Shown piece after piece: positions 6,535-14,854 of a stretch of DNA of 21,655 nucleotides (positions are counted from its first letter, which is position 1; the number at the start of each line of letters is the position of its first letter). The notes under the pieces are model-generated. The model searched no databases, had not been told where the DNA came from, and worked only from the letters and a program-made list of their open reading frames with translations. This DNA comes from an uncultured Fretibacterium sp. (GTDB lineage: Bacteria > Synergistota > Synergistia > Synergistales > Aminobacteriaceae): NCBI RefSeq assembly GCF_963548695.1, contig NZ_CAUUWA010000040.1, positions 1 to 21,655 of the forward strand. Direction: 5' to 3'. A program made the translations under genes and the position numbers.

Positions 6535-7110
6535 CTACTTCGCCTCGGCGCCCTCCTCGATCCTCACCGAGTTCATGACCACATCCTCCACCGGTCTGTC
6601 CTGAGGCCCCGTCTTGACCTTTCCGATGGCCTCGACCACGTCCATTCCGGATACCACCCGGCCGAAGATGGCGTGCTTCCCATCCAGCCAGGGGGTGGGG
6701 ACCAGGGTGATGAAGAACTGCGACCCGCCCGTGTTCGGGCCGGCGTTGGCCATGGAGAGCACTCCCGGCCCGTCATGCTTCAGCCCGGGTCCGAATTCGT
6801 CGGGGATCGTGTAGCCGGGGCCGCCCGTCCCCGTACCCTTCGGGTCCCCACCCTGGATCATGAAGCCGTCAATCACCCGGTGGAAGATCACGCCGTCGTA
6901 GAATCCCTTTTTTGCCAGGTCGATGAAGTTCTGCGCCGTCTTGGGCGCGAGGTCGGTGAAGAGCTCGACCTTGAAGGTCCCCATATTGGTCTCGAACACC
7001 GCGGCGGGACGAGCCTCGGCCCGGGCCCTCCCCGGCAGCAGCAGGACCATGCAGGACAGGGACAGGACAAACAACGCAACTGCGGACGCCGTTTCCAAAA
7101 TCGCTCTCAA
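6535..7110 (-). CDS. Exported cyclophilin-type peptidyl-prolyl cis-trans isomerase
   Basis: It catalyses cis-trans isomerisation of prolyl bonds, here probably outside the cytoplasmic membrane. The 191 residues begin with a hydrophobic export signal (about 1-31, ending GRARAEA). The cyclophilin fold follows: FHRVIDGFMIQGGDPKGTG (catalytic Arg and the FMIQGGD motif), SMANAGPNTGGSQFFITL, and LDGKHAIFGRVVSGMDVV. All core residues are present. The start is TTG (7110), with AAGGGAG 9 bases upstream; no better ATG lies in frame. A terminator follows (6455-6508). A TTGACA occurs at 7211-7206 on the minus strand and an AT-rich TTATTATAAAC lies next to it, but the spacing is not canonical, so I do not call the promoter. 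Confidence 0.93.
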   Translation of the reverse strand: MRAILETASAVALFVLSLSCMVLLLPGRARAEARPAAVFETNMGTFKVELFTDLAPKTAQNFIDLAKKGFYDGVIFHRVIDGFMIQGGDPKGTGTGGPGYTIPDEFGPGLKHDGPGVLSMANAGPNTGGSQFFITLVPTPWLDGKHAIFGRVVSGMDVVEAIGKVKTGPQDRPVEDVVMNSVRIEEGAEAK

Positions 7111-7374
7111 AACAGATGTCTCCCTTCGATAACCGGCTTTCGATAAAACAACCCGATAAACGGTCTGCGGCGAAAACGCTGCATTTGTTTATAATAACAC
7201 GAGCATGTCAACACGAGGATCGGGAAACCGCGCATCTCATCCCGAAAATGGAGGACTGGAGCTCCAGCTTTGGCCCCCCGGCTTCGACATCCTCCGGATA
7301 CGGGACCCCGTCCATGGTAAGGACTCGATGAAAAGGACTCGGGGGGAGAACCTGCAATTCGCCCTCAAACTTAT

Positions 7375-7402
7375 TTGACGCTCGGGGAAAAGATGCTATA
7401 AT
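7375..7402 (+). promoter_or_regulatory. Sigma-70-type promoter of the tRNA cluster
   Basis: TTGACG (7375-7380) and a perfect TATAAT (7397-7402) are separated by 16 bases. The -10 ends 11 bases before the first base of tRNA-Leu, so the transcript would begin just a few bases upstream of the mature tRNA. Confidence 0.88.
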
Positions 7403-7413
7403 GGCTAAGTGTC

Positions 7414-7500
7414 GCCGGGCTGGTGGAATAGGTAGACACACGGGACTTAAAATCCTGGGGGCTTCGGTCCGTGCGGGTTCGAGTCCCGCGTCCGGCACCA
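7414..7500 (+). tRNA. tRNA-Leu (anticodon UAA)
   Basis: An 87-base class II tRNA with a long variable arm (GGGGGCTTCGGTCCG region). The acceptor stem GCCGGGC pairs with GTCCGGC with one wobble. The anticodon loop is CTTAAAA between CGGGA and TCCTG, the T arm is GCGGGTTCGAGTCCCGC, and CCA is encoded. It is the first of three tRNAs behind the promoter at 7375-7402. Confidence 0.96.
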
Positions 7501-7535
7501 GGACAGGTTTGGCCCGGAATCGACAAGGTGAAAAT

Positions 7536-7617
<82 letters not shown>

Positions 7618-7694
7618 GGCGGCATAGCTCAGATGGCTAGAGCACGCGGTTCATACCCGCGGTGTCACTGGTTCGACTCCAGTTGCCGCCACCA
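7618..7694 (+). tRNA. Elongator tRNA-Met (anticodon CAU)
   Basis: A 77-base tRNA. The acceptor GGCGGCA pairs with TGCCGCC, the anticodon loop is TTCATAC in the stem CGCGG/CCGCG, the T arm is CTGGTTCGACTCCAG, and CCA is encoded. The anticodon arm GGTTCATACCCG is the elongator Met type. A lysidine-modified tRNA-Ile2, which also has CAU, is less likely because its acceptor and anticodon stems usually differ. It starts 5 bases after tRNA-fMet. Confidence 0.93.
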
Positions 7695-7725
7695 GAAGAG
7701 AATACGGCTCAGGCCGATTGAATTC

Positions 7726-7753
7726 AAAACCCCGCTCGAGAGCGGGGTTTTTG
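7726..7753 (+). terminator. Terminator of the tRNA cluster
   Basis: The hairpin CCCCGCTC/GAGCGGGG (7730-7747) is followed by TTTTTGTTTT and preceded by AAAA, so it may work in both directions. It would also close the TRAP operon, which ends at 7813 on the minus strand. Confidence 0.9.
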
Positions 7754-7812
7754 TTTTGGTGAGCTCTAGCTCCTGGATTCCGAGTTCCAGCTCTTCTAAA
7801 GGTACGCGGATG

Positions 7813-9774
7813 TCACACCGAAAAAGCCCTGGACGCACTCCTCCCCTTCCGCGACTGGACCACCCAGAGCAAAGCGAGCACGAGGAACCCCGCCAGGTCC
7901 GATTTCCATCCTGGGATCATCAGCCCCAGGGCCCCGGCCAGGGCGAGGATGCGCAAGATCAAACAGATCGGCGCCCTGAAGAACCCTATTGTCGACATCC
8001 CCAGCAGGAAGACGCCTATTAGCGCGGTGGTCACGGCGAGGGTGAAGGGCAGGAGCTCGAAGTTCACCAGCACGAGCATGGGGTTGAACACGTAGATATA
8101 GGGGACCAAGAAGCCCGCCAGGGCCAGCTTCGTAGCCGTCGTCCCCGTCCTGAAGGCATCCGCGTGGGCGATACCCGCCCCCGCATAGGCCGCCAGCGCG
8201 ACGGGCGGCGTGAGGTCCGCTGCAATGCCGAAGTAGAGCACGAACATATTGGCCACCAACTTCGGGATCCCCAATTCTATCAGTGCCGGCGCCGCTATGG
8301 TGCTTGTCACGATGAAGTTGGCCGTCGTCGGAAGCCCCATGCCCAGGAAGATCGAGGCGACCATGGTGAGGATCAGGGTCAGCAGCAGGCTGCCACCCGC
8401 CAGGGTGACGATGGCGTTAGTCAGAGTCAGCCCCAATCCCGTCAGGGTCACCGTCCCGGTGATCAGCCCCACCGCCGCGCAGGCGCAGGCCACTCCCAGG
8501 GAGCTTCGCGCTCCATTTTCCAGCCCAGCCAAAAGCTTGGACGGAGTCAGCCATGTGTCGCGTCTGAAATAGGAAACGGCAACGGCCAGGAGAATTCCCA
8601 CGAAAGCCGATTTCAAAGGGGTGTACCCTGCAACCAGGAGGCAGATGATGCTCACCAAGGGGATCAGCAGGTGTCCGCGTTCCCAAAGGAGTGTCCGCAG
8701 GCGCGGCAATCGGTCCCGAGGCAGACCCTTGAGCCCCAGGCGCGTGGCCTCGTAATGCACCTGGACGATGACCGCGATGTAATAGAGAAGTGCGGGGACG
8801 ACCGCAGCCAGCGCCACCTCGACGTAGGATATCCCCACGGTCTGGGCCATGACGAAGGCTGCCGCCCCCATGACGGGCGGCATGATCTGCCCACCGGTCG
8901 AGGCGACGGCCTCCACGGCCCCGGCGAAATGAGGCTGATACCCCACGCTCTTCATCAGGGGGATGGTGAACATCCCGGTGGTGCAGACGTTGGCGACCGA
9001 GGAGCCCGAGATCGTCCCCATGATCCCCGAGCTGACGACGGCGACCTTGGCCGGGCCGCCGGCCGACCAGCCGGCCAGTGCCATGGACAGGTCGATGATG
9101 TACCTGCCGAGCCCCGTCTGCTCCACAATGGATCCGAACAGGATGAACATGAAGACGAACGTTGCGGAGACGGCGAGGGGCGTCCCGAACACCCCTTCGG
9201 TCCCCAGATACATATGGTTGATGATGCGGTAGAAGTTGTACCCGCGGTGCTGGAACAGGGACGGGGCGTATCGTCCAAAGTAGCAGTAGGCGAGGAAGAC
9301 GATCACGATGACGGGCAGAACGGGGTTGGAGACCCTCCGCGTCGCCTCCAGGACGACGACGATGCCCAGGAGTCCGACGGCCAGGTCCAGGGTGTTCGGC
9401 ATTCCAGCCCGCTCGAGCATGGGACCGTAGAACTGAGTGACCATGTAAAGCGTCACGAAGGCCCCTACTGCCGCCCAGAGGCAATCGTACCAGGGAATGC
9501 GGTCCTTCGGGCTTCGGGATGTCGCGGGATACAGAAGGAAGACCAGGACGAGGACAAAACAAAGGTGAATGGGCCGCTGCCACATCTCCTTGAGCAGGCC
9601 GAAGGCCGACGTATAAAGATGGAACAGGGACATCATCACCGCGACGACGGAGATCATCCTCCCCGTCCAGCCTGACGGGGAACGGAAACGGGACTCGCTG
9701 TCGTACCGCCTCTTAATCTCCTCCACATCGATATCATCGATGGCGTTGTTCACTATCCGTTTTGCCAAGTACAT
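7813..9774 (-). CDS. TRAP transporter permease, fused 4TM/12TM (DctQM-type) protein
   Basis: This is a secondary transporter driven by an ion gradient; the TRAP family moves carboxylates or amino acids delivered by an external binding protein. The 653 residues contain a cytoplasmic N-terminus (about 1-35, acidic IDDIDVEEIKRRY), a DctQ-like four-helix part and a DctM-like part with many helices. Signature segments are SGIMGTISGSSVANVCTTG, GGQIMPPVMGAAAFVMAQ, GLPTTANFIVTSTIAAPA and FGIAADLTPPVALAAYAGAG, typical of the 4TM/12TM fusion class used with TAXI-type binding proteins. The ATG at 9774 is very close to its GAGGAGG. TTG at 9768 has better spacing (8 bases), so the true start may be two codons downstream. 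It follows the DUF1850 gene by 48 bases in the same operon. No binding-protein gene is in the window. Confidence 0.93.
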   Translation of the reverse strand: MYLAKRIVNNAIDDIDVEEIKRRYDSESRFRSPSGWTGRMISVVAVMMSLFHLYTSAFGLLKEMWQRPIHLCFVLVLVFLLYPATSRSPKDRIPWYDCLWAAVGAFVTLYMVTQFYGPMLERAGMPNTLDLAVGLLGIVVVLEATRRVSNPVLPVIVIVFLAYCYFGRYAPSLFQHRGYNFYRIINHMYLGTEGVFGTPLAVSATFVFMFILFGSIVEQTGLGRYIIDLSMALAGWSAGGPAKVAVVSSGIMGTISGSSVANVCTTGMFTIPLMKSVGYQPHFAGAVEAVASTGGQIMPPVMGAAAFVMAQTVGISYVEVALAAVVPALLYYIAVIVQVHYEATRLGLKGLPRDRLPRLRTLLWERGHLLIPLVSIICLLVAGYTPLKSAFVGILLAVAVSYFRRDTWLTPSKLLAGLENGARSSLGVACACAAVGLITGTVTLTGLGLTLTNAIVTLAGGSLLLTLILTMVASIFLGMGLPTTANFIVTSTIAAPALIELGIPKLVANMFVLYFGIAADLTPPVALAAYAGAGIAHADAFRTGTTATKLALAGFLVPYIYVFNPMLVLVNFELLPFTLAVTTALIGVFLLGMSTIGFFRAPICLILRILALAGALGLMIPGWKSDLAGFLVLALLWVVQSRKGRSASRAFSV

Positions 9775-9822
9775 CCCCTCCTCGGAGGTCCAGTTCTTCC
9801 AGACCGGGTCGGCGCTCTTGAT

Positions 9823-10290
9823 TCACTGCACGCGCAGAATCAGGCGGCGCCCCGGGTAAAGCTCGAAAAGCGGCAAGACTTCGCCGGAGGGCAGGGTCAG
9901 GGTATTTCGTCCAAAACGCGCGTCCCCCACCCTCAGGACGATGGACTCGAAGGCCCGCCCGCCCCCGATGTAACGGTACCAGGGCGGATCGTGCACGAAG
10001 CGCCCTCGCGGGGGGGCCTCCGTGGGGAGACCGGCGTTGGTGGACTGAGTACGCTCCTCCCAAAGCCACAGCCTTCGCCCGTCCGCATAATAACGGTCGA
10101 CCACCGGGCACAGCTGCACGGAGTGAATGTACTCCGTCTCGAAGGACTCGCCGGGATAAAGAGGGAAGGAGCAAAGCGCCCTGCCCCCATCGTCGCAAAG
10201 CGAGACCCGCGGCGTCAGCGCATCCAGGGCCAGGACGAGCGCGCCGCACCACAGGACAAAAATCCCCCCAAGCGCCCAGCGAGACCTCAC
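9823..10290 (-). CDS. DUF1850 protein, TRAP-associated
   Basis: A 155-residue protein of unknown biochemical function whose family is regularly encoded beside TRAP 4TM/12TM fusions. It has one N-terminal hydrophobic segment (about 7-23, LGGIFVLWCGALVLALDAL), then a presumably extracytoplasmic domain with SFETEYIHSVQLCPVVDRYY, a YIHSV motif typical of the family. Its GTG start (10290) overlaps the TGA of the upstream dipeptidase as GTGA, so translation is probably coupled. I prefer this start because the longer frame upstream is only the dipeptidase gene read in another frame. Inference: it may assist the permease or replace part of the binding system. Confidence 0.85.
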   Translation of the reverse strand: MRSRWALGGIFVLWCGALVLALDALTPRVSLCDDGGRALCSFPLYPGESFETEYIHSVQLCPVVDRYYADGRRLWLWEERTQSTNAGLPTEAPPRGRFVHDPPWYRYIGGGRAFESIVLRVGDARFGRNTLTLPSGEVLPLFELYPGRRLILRVQ

Positions 10291-11315
10291 CGCAGCCCTT
10301 CGAGGACGCGCATCCAGTTGCCCCCCAACAGCTTGTCCGCAGCCCGGGGCGAAAACTCCCGGCGGACCGCCTCGATGAAGGGCGCCACGTGCCTGTAGGA
10401 GGGGAACACGCTGTGGACGCGCTCCTCCTCCGGGAGGGCGAATTCGCAGAGGTCGAGGCCCAACCCCACATGATCCTCTCCAGCAACCTCGACGATATGC
10501 CGGGCATGATCGAGCAGTCCCGCGTAGCGTGGCCTCCCCTCCGGAATGGGCGGGAGCCTCGGGGCCACGGTCTCGGGGCATCCCGGTCTGTCGTCCTCAC
10601 CGGGGTAGACGAAATGGACCGTATTGTTGAGCCCAATGGCGCCGCCCCGGGAGGCCAGGACCGCGATCTGCTCGTCCGTCAGGTTGCGGACAACGCCGCA
10701 AAGGGCGCGGCAGTTGGAGTGCGAGGCTATCACGGGTCCCTTGAAGAAGCGCAGGACATCGCGGAACCCGACGTCGTTCAGATGGCTGACGTCCACGATC
10801 ATCCCCAGCCGGTCGGCCTCCCTCAGAAGGGCGACGCCGAAGGGCGTCAGGCCACCGGCCGTTCCCTCCTCGAGGGGGCGGAAATGGCAGCCGTCCGCCG
10901 CTGCGTTCCGGCGGCTCCAGGTAAGCCCCACGAGGCGCACGCCGAGCTCGTAAAATACGGAGAGAAGCTGAGGGTCGCTGCCCAAGGGGTCAACCCCCTC
11001 GAAAGACAGGAAGAGAGCGAGCTTTCCCTCGTCCACGGCGCGGCGCGCCTCCCCGGCCGAGCGGCAGAGCGCGAAGAGGCCCGGGGACTCCCGCATCTCG
11101 GCATGAAGGTTGCCAATCTGTCTCAGAGCCTCGCGCAGCGCCATCTCGGGGATGTATTCGCTTGCGACGAAGAGCGAGCAGACCAGCACATTGACCCCCG
11201 CGGCACGCAGGTCGTCGAGATAGAAACACTCTATGACGCGGGTCTCCCCTCTTCTGCGAAGACGGGAGACGTCCATCAGAAGGTCGTAATGGGCATCGAC
11301 GACGATGGCGGACAC
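10287..11315 (-). CDS. Membrane dipeptidase-like zinc peptidase (family M19)
   Basis: It hydrolyses dipeptides, often with D- or dehydro-residues, using two zinc ions. The 342 residues carry the family marks: VVDAHYDLL (H-x-D at about 8-10), FLSFEGVDPL (bridging Glu), MIVDVSHLND and VIASHSNCRALC (His ligands), and VGLGLDLCEF near the end with GGNWMRVL. No signal peptide is evident, so it is probably cytoplasmic. The start is GTG (11315), with GGAG about 12 bases upstream; later starts would lose the metal site. It is the first gene of an operon with DUF1850 and the TRAP permease, suggesting that the transporter imports a peptide or amino-acid derivative processed by this enzyme. That substrate link is inference. 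Confidence 0.9.
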   Translation of the reverse strand: MSAIVVDAHYDLLMDVSRLRRRGETRVIECFYLDDLRAAGVNVLVCSLFVASEYIPEMALREALRQIGNLHAEMRESPGLFALCRSAGEARRAVDEGKLALFLSFEGVDPLGSDPQLLSVFYELGVRLVGLTWSRRNAAADGCHFRPLEEGTAGGLTPFGVALLREADRLGMIVDVSHLNDVGFRDVLRFFKGPVIASHSNCRALCGVVRNLTDEQIAVLASRGGAIGLNNTVHFVYPGEDDRPGCPETVAPRLPPIPEGRPRYAGLLDHARHIVEVAGEDHVGLGLDLCEFALPEEERVHSVFPSYRHVAPFIEAVRREFSPRAADKLLGGNWMRVLEGLR

Positions 11316-11372
11316 GAAAGATCACACTCCGGCTACAGGGATTCGAGGACTCCTCAAGTGATTGAAAACGCT

Positions 11373-11403
11373 AAAGAAGCGCTGATTAAATCAGCGCTTC
11401 TTT
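11373..11403. terminator. Perfect 15-base-arm palindrome, probable bidirectional terminator
   Basis: AAAGAAGCGCTGATT, one central A, then AATCAGCGCTTCTTT. The A-rich and T-rich ends give a terminator form on both strands. It lies 58 bases upstream of the dipeptidase start, with no protein gene pointing at it, so it may end an antisense or small RNA, or act as an operator. Confidence 0.5.
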
Positions 11404-11429
11404 AACAGTATACGGCATTGAAGGGAAAA

Positions 11430-11648
11430 ACGCAAAAAAACATCCCTCGGGCGGGTCCCTGAAGTCCCCAGCTCCTCTCCACGCTAGAGGGCAGCTACAA
11501 CCAAGGACCCAATGCACCAATGATCCTGGTACCGTTTTGGGATAAGCCCCAAATCCGCGGGAAGAACGGCTGAAGGGTAGCTCGAGGTTGCGCGGCTTAA
11601 ACTCAACTCCGTTTTTTTAAACAGTACCTGCCAGGTACTCTTTTTTTA
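11430..11648 (+). ncRNA. Candidate structured small RNA of unknown class
   Basis: A non-coding stretch closed by a strong plus-strand terminator, with no gene between. Foldable parts seen: GGGTCC (about 11451-11456) pairs with GGACCC and encloses AGCT-CCTCT...AGAGG-gc-AGCT; then TTTTGGG/CCCAAA; then CCGCG/CGCGG; then the terminator. I tested it by eye against 6S RNA, SRP RNA, tmRNA and common riboswitches and found no match. The 5' end is a guess; TTGAAA (11353-11358) with TTAAAT 18 bases later could be a promoter. It could also be a remnant of a longer leader. Confidence 0.3.
11623..11648 (+). terminator. Intrinsic terminator in the intergenic region
   Basis: AGTACCTG (11623-11630) and CAGGTACT (11632-11639) form a tight hairpin followed by CTTTTTTT. 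It lies 145 bases upstream of the CheV-type start, so it ends an upstream plus-strand transcript or attenuates a long leader. Confidence 0.75.
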
Positions 11649-11660
11649 CTTTCGTTTTTT

Positions 11661-11680
11661 TACTTGCGGTTACTTGCGGT
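11661..11680. repeat. Two tandem copies of a 10-base unit
   Basis: TACTTGCGGT occurs twice in direct succession. Just upstream, TTTTTTTACTT occurs twice (11641 and 11655). The unit lies about 50 bases upstream of the probable -10 of the CheV-type gene and could be a regulator site or replication slippage. Confidence 0.6.
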
Positions 11681-11725
11681 TTGATGTATTCCCTCAGGAG
11701 TTGCCTGTCGTTTTTCGGGGAATGG

Positions 11726-11734
11726 TGGTATATT
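11726..11734 (+). promoter_or_regulatory. Extended -10 promoter of the CheV-type gene
   Basis: TGG followed by TATATT forms an extended -10 element about 60 bases upstream of the ATG. No good -35 lies at normal spacing, and no flagellar sigma-28 pattern is seen. Confidence 0.5.
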
Positions 11735-11792
11735 AAACAGGATTGGATTCAACCTTGAGAGGGATTTGTCGCTGAAGAAACGGGGTATTCAA

Positions 11793-12728
11793 ATGCAGGA
11801 AGTCAAGAAAGTCATCACGGAGGTTGGCACGAACGAGTGGCAGGTCGTGGTTTTCTTCCTGGGGGAACAATCCTTTGCGATCAACGTCGATAAGACGAGG
11901 GAGATTCTGCGTTGGCCGGGATGCCGGGTTATCCCCGATTCCCCTAAGTCCCTGATCGGGATCACCTCCGTCAGGGGGGAGGTCCTTCCTATGGTTGACC
12001 TGCGCGTTTTTCTGGGCATTGAGCCCTCGGTGGACCTCGACCAGAGCAAGGTGATCATTGCCGAGTTCAACGAGGTCAAACTGGGTTTTGTGGTTGACGC
12101 GGTGGAGCGGATTTACCGCATCAACTCGGAGGACCTGGACTCCAGCCTGACGGGCAAATACCTTGGGGAATGGATCCTCTACGTCATCAAGCGCGACAGC
12201 CGGAACGTCCTGTTGCTGGATTACGAGGCTATCGTGCAGACGATCAGCCCGCAGCTCTCCATGCAGGGCAAGTGGGATCCCTCCCGCGCTGCCTCCCTGA
12301 TGGAGGGGGTGAAGGACCCGACAGCAATCCGCATCGTCGTGGCTGAGGATTCGCCCCTTATCCGCAAGCAGATCAAGGATTCCCTGGCCTCGGGCGGCTT
12401 TACGAACCTCCTGCTCTGCTCGGACGGCAGGGAGGCCTACGATGCGATCATGAAGGAGGGGGAGCATTTCGATGTCCTGGTGACCGACGTCGAGATGCCC
12501 CGTCTGGATGGGCTTGCTTTGACCCGCCGCATCAAGGAGAATCCGGCGACGAAGGATCTGCCAATCATCGTCTTCTCCTCCATCATGGCGGAGGACATCA
12601 AGGTCAAGGCCGCTAGCGTCGGGGCGCGCTATCAGATCACCAAGCCGGAGATATCCCAACTGGTGGAGTACGTGGCCCGGATCGTCCGGGAAGGGCAGGA
12701 GGCGGCTCAGGCTTCCGGCGCCGCCTAG
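11793..12728 (+). CDS. cheV: CheV-type chemotaxis coupling protein (CheW domain plus receiver)
   Basis: CheV proteins link chemoreceptors to the CheA kinase and are tuned by phosphorylation. The 311 residues hold a CheW-like domain (about 15-155; LIGITSVRGEVLPMVDLR is its signature loop) and a receiver domain (about 178-300) with the acidic pair in VVAEDSPLIRK (about 185-186), the phospho-acceptor Asp at about 232 in LVTDVEMPRLDG, and Lys at about 284 in ITKPE. I chose ATG at 11793 because CGGGG lies 7 bases upstream. A TTG at 11766 would add nine residues but sits too close to its purine stretch. No other chemotaxis or flagellar gene is in the window, so it is an orphan with its own promoter. 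Confidence 0.92.
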   Translation: MQEVKKVITEVGTNEWQVVVFFLGEQSFAINVDKTREILRWPGCRVIPDSPKSLIGITSVRGEVLPMVDLRVFLGIEPSVDLDQSKVIIAEFNEVKLGFVVDAVERIYRINSEDLDSSLTGKYLGEWILYVIKRDSRNVLLLDYEAIVQTISPQLSMQGKWDPSRAASLMEGVKDPTAIRIVVAEDSPLIRKQIKDSLASGGFTNLLLCSDGREAYDAIMKEGEHFDVLVTDVEMPRLDGLALTRRIKENPATKDLPIIVFSSIMAEDIKVKAASVGARYQITKPEISQLVEYVARIVREGQEAAQASGAA

Positions 12729-12935
12729 CGGAGGGGCCTCGCGGTTAGGCCGGAGGAGTCCCTCCGTTGCAAGGAGAAAAGCGCAGAGAACAGGATTTCA
12801 GTGCTGTTTCCCCCCGTTGCTGTATAGGTTGTTGTCGGTTCGAGTCGTCCTGTCTTCGGCGAGAGCTTCTTTAAGAGGACGATAAGCTGGAGGCCGGTAA
12901 ATTGAAGGTCTGAGGTTAAATAATAGGAGGACGCT
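12729..12935. other. Intergenic leader between cheV and the gene ahead of rpoD
   Basis: It starts right after the cheV stop with a structured segment (12729-12766): CGGAGGG pairs with CCCTCCG around an inner GGCCT/AGGCC hairpin, without a T tract. Further on, TCGTCCT pairs with AGGACGA (about 12845-12883). The ribosome site AGGAGG for the next gene is at 12925-12930. No clear promoter was found. Confidence 0.4.
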
Positions 12936-13595
12936 TTGCTTCCTTACTGGAATTCGGATCTGGACCTCGAGGTCGCGTCCTGGTTCCCCTTCGGGGTGGA
13001 TTATCAGCCGATCTCCATGAATTCTCCTCTCAGCCCAAGGCTGAGGAGGGTGGCGGCGTTCTGTCTTGACCGGGGGAGTGAATTCTTCTTCATGTCCTCG
13101 CTTGGGACAGGGCCCATCGGAAGCCTGATGCGCGACAACTTCTACAGGGTCAAGCCCCAGGGGATCTTCAGCCTGGGGTTCATGATGATTCTGGGTTACT
13201 CTCCTCATATGGAGCGTCTCATCGGCGCCGGGTTCGACGGCTCGGAGGAACTTTCCGCCGGGGTCGCCTTCTGCTCCCTCTGGAACGGGGACGTGCTGCT
13301 GGAGAACGTCAAGGTGATCGTCCTGGTGAGCGAGGGAATTTTTTTCGACGAGGAGAAGTTTTTGACGGACTTCGAGGGGATGCTCGCCTCCCAGGACGGG
13401 GACCCGGGCCTTGCCTTCTTTGCGGAACAGTTTGGATATCGGCGTTTCTGTATGGCTTACGAGACGGACGATCCGCTTCAGCTTCGGATTAGCAGGTTGC
13501 TTTACGAGATGGAGTTTGCCGAGACCCGGCAGATGGTTGGCCCATCCCCTGAGGTCTCTTTCCCTCCGTTTTTTGGCCTTGTCCCGGCAGAATAG
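12936..13595 (+). CDS. Protein of unknown function directly upstream of rpoD
   Basis: I do not recognise this family. The 219-residue product has no signal peptide and no obvious transmembrane helix, and is mildly acidic in its C-terminal half (for example FFDEEKFLTDFEGML). Segments likely to be structured are FCLDRGSEFFFMSSLGTGP and GIFSLGFMMILGYSPHMERL. It starts at TTG (12936), with AGGAGG 5 bases upstream, which fixes the start well. It ends 63 bases before rpoD on the same strand, so the two are probably cotranscribed. In many bacteria this position is held by dnaG; this protein is far too short and lacks primase motifs. It is a real gene judging by its ribosome site and long open frame in an operon context. 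Confidence 0.7.
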   Translation: MLPYWNSDLDLEVASWFPFGVDYQPISMNSPLSPRLRRVAAFCLDRGSEFFFMSSLGTGPIGSLMRDNFYRVKPQGIFSLGFMMILGYSPHMERLIGAGFDGSEELSAGVAFCSLWNGDVLLENVKVIVLVSEGIFFDEEKFLTDFEGMLASQDGDPGLAFFAEQFGYRRFCMAYETDDPLQLRISRLLYEMEFAETRQMVGPSPEVSFPPFFGLVPAE

Positions 13596-13658
13596 CAGGC
13601 GCTCCGATCCACCTGAGGAACTGGAGAGACGGCGGAATGAAAATGGAGGTCATGTGCA

Positions 13659-14795
<1,137 letters not shown>

Positions 14796-14854
14796 TTTCG
14801 ACTGTGCGTGCGGCTTTGCCGCCGTCGTCTCATCTTTTGGGGAGGTTTGTCTAT

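Larger units (their letters stand above)
11316..11765. other. 450-base non-coding interval between the dipeptidase operon and the CheV-type gene
   Basis: It separates divergent genes. It holds a 31-base palindrome (11373-11403), a structured stretch ending in a plus-strand terminator (11623-11648), runs of T, a 10-base tandem repeat (11661-11680) and an extended -10 for the downstream gene (11726-11734). No credible protein-coding frame is present. Confidence 0.6.

Noticed and set aside
8164..9675. A 503-codon plus-strand frame
   Set aside because: It is antisense to the TRAP permease, has an Asp/His/Gln/Arg-rich antisense character and no ribosome site.
11430..11648. 6S RNA, SRP RNA or tmRNA
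   Set aside because: There is no single long rod with a central bubble, no GGAAG-type SRP loop, and no tag peptide or tRNA-like ends.
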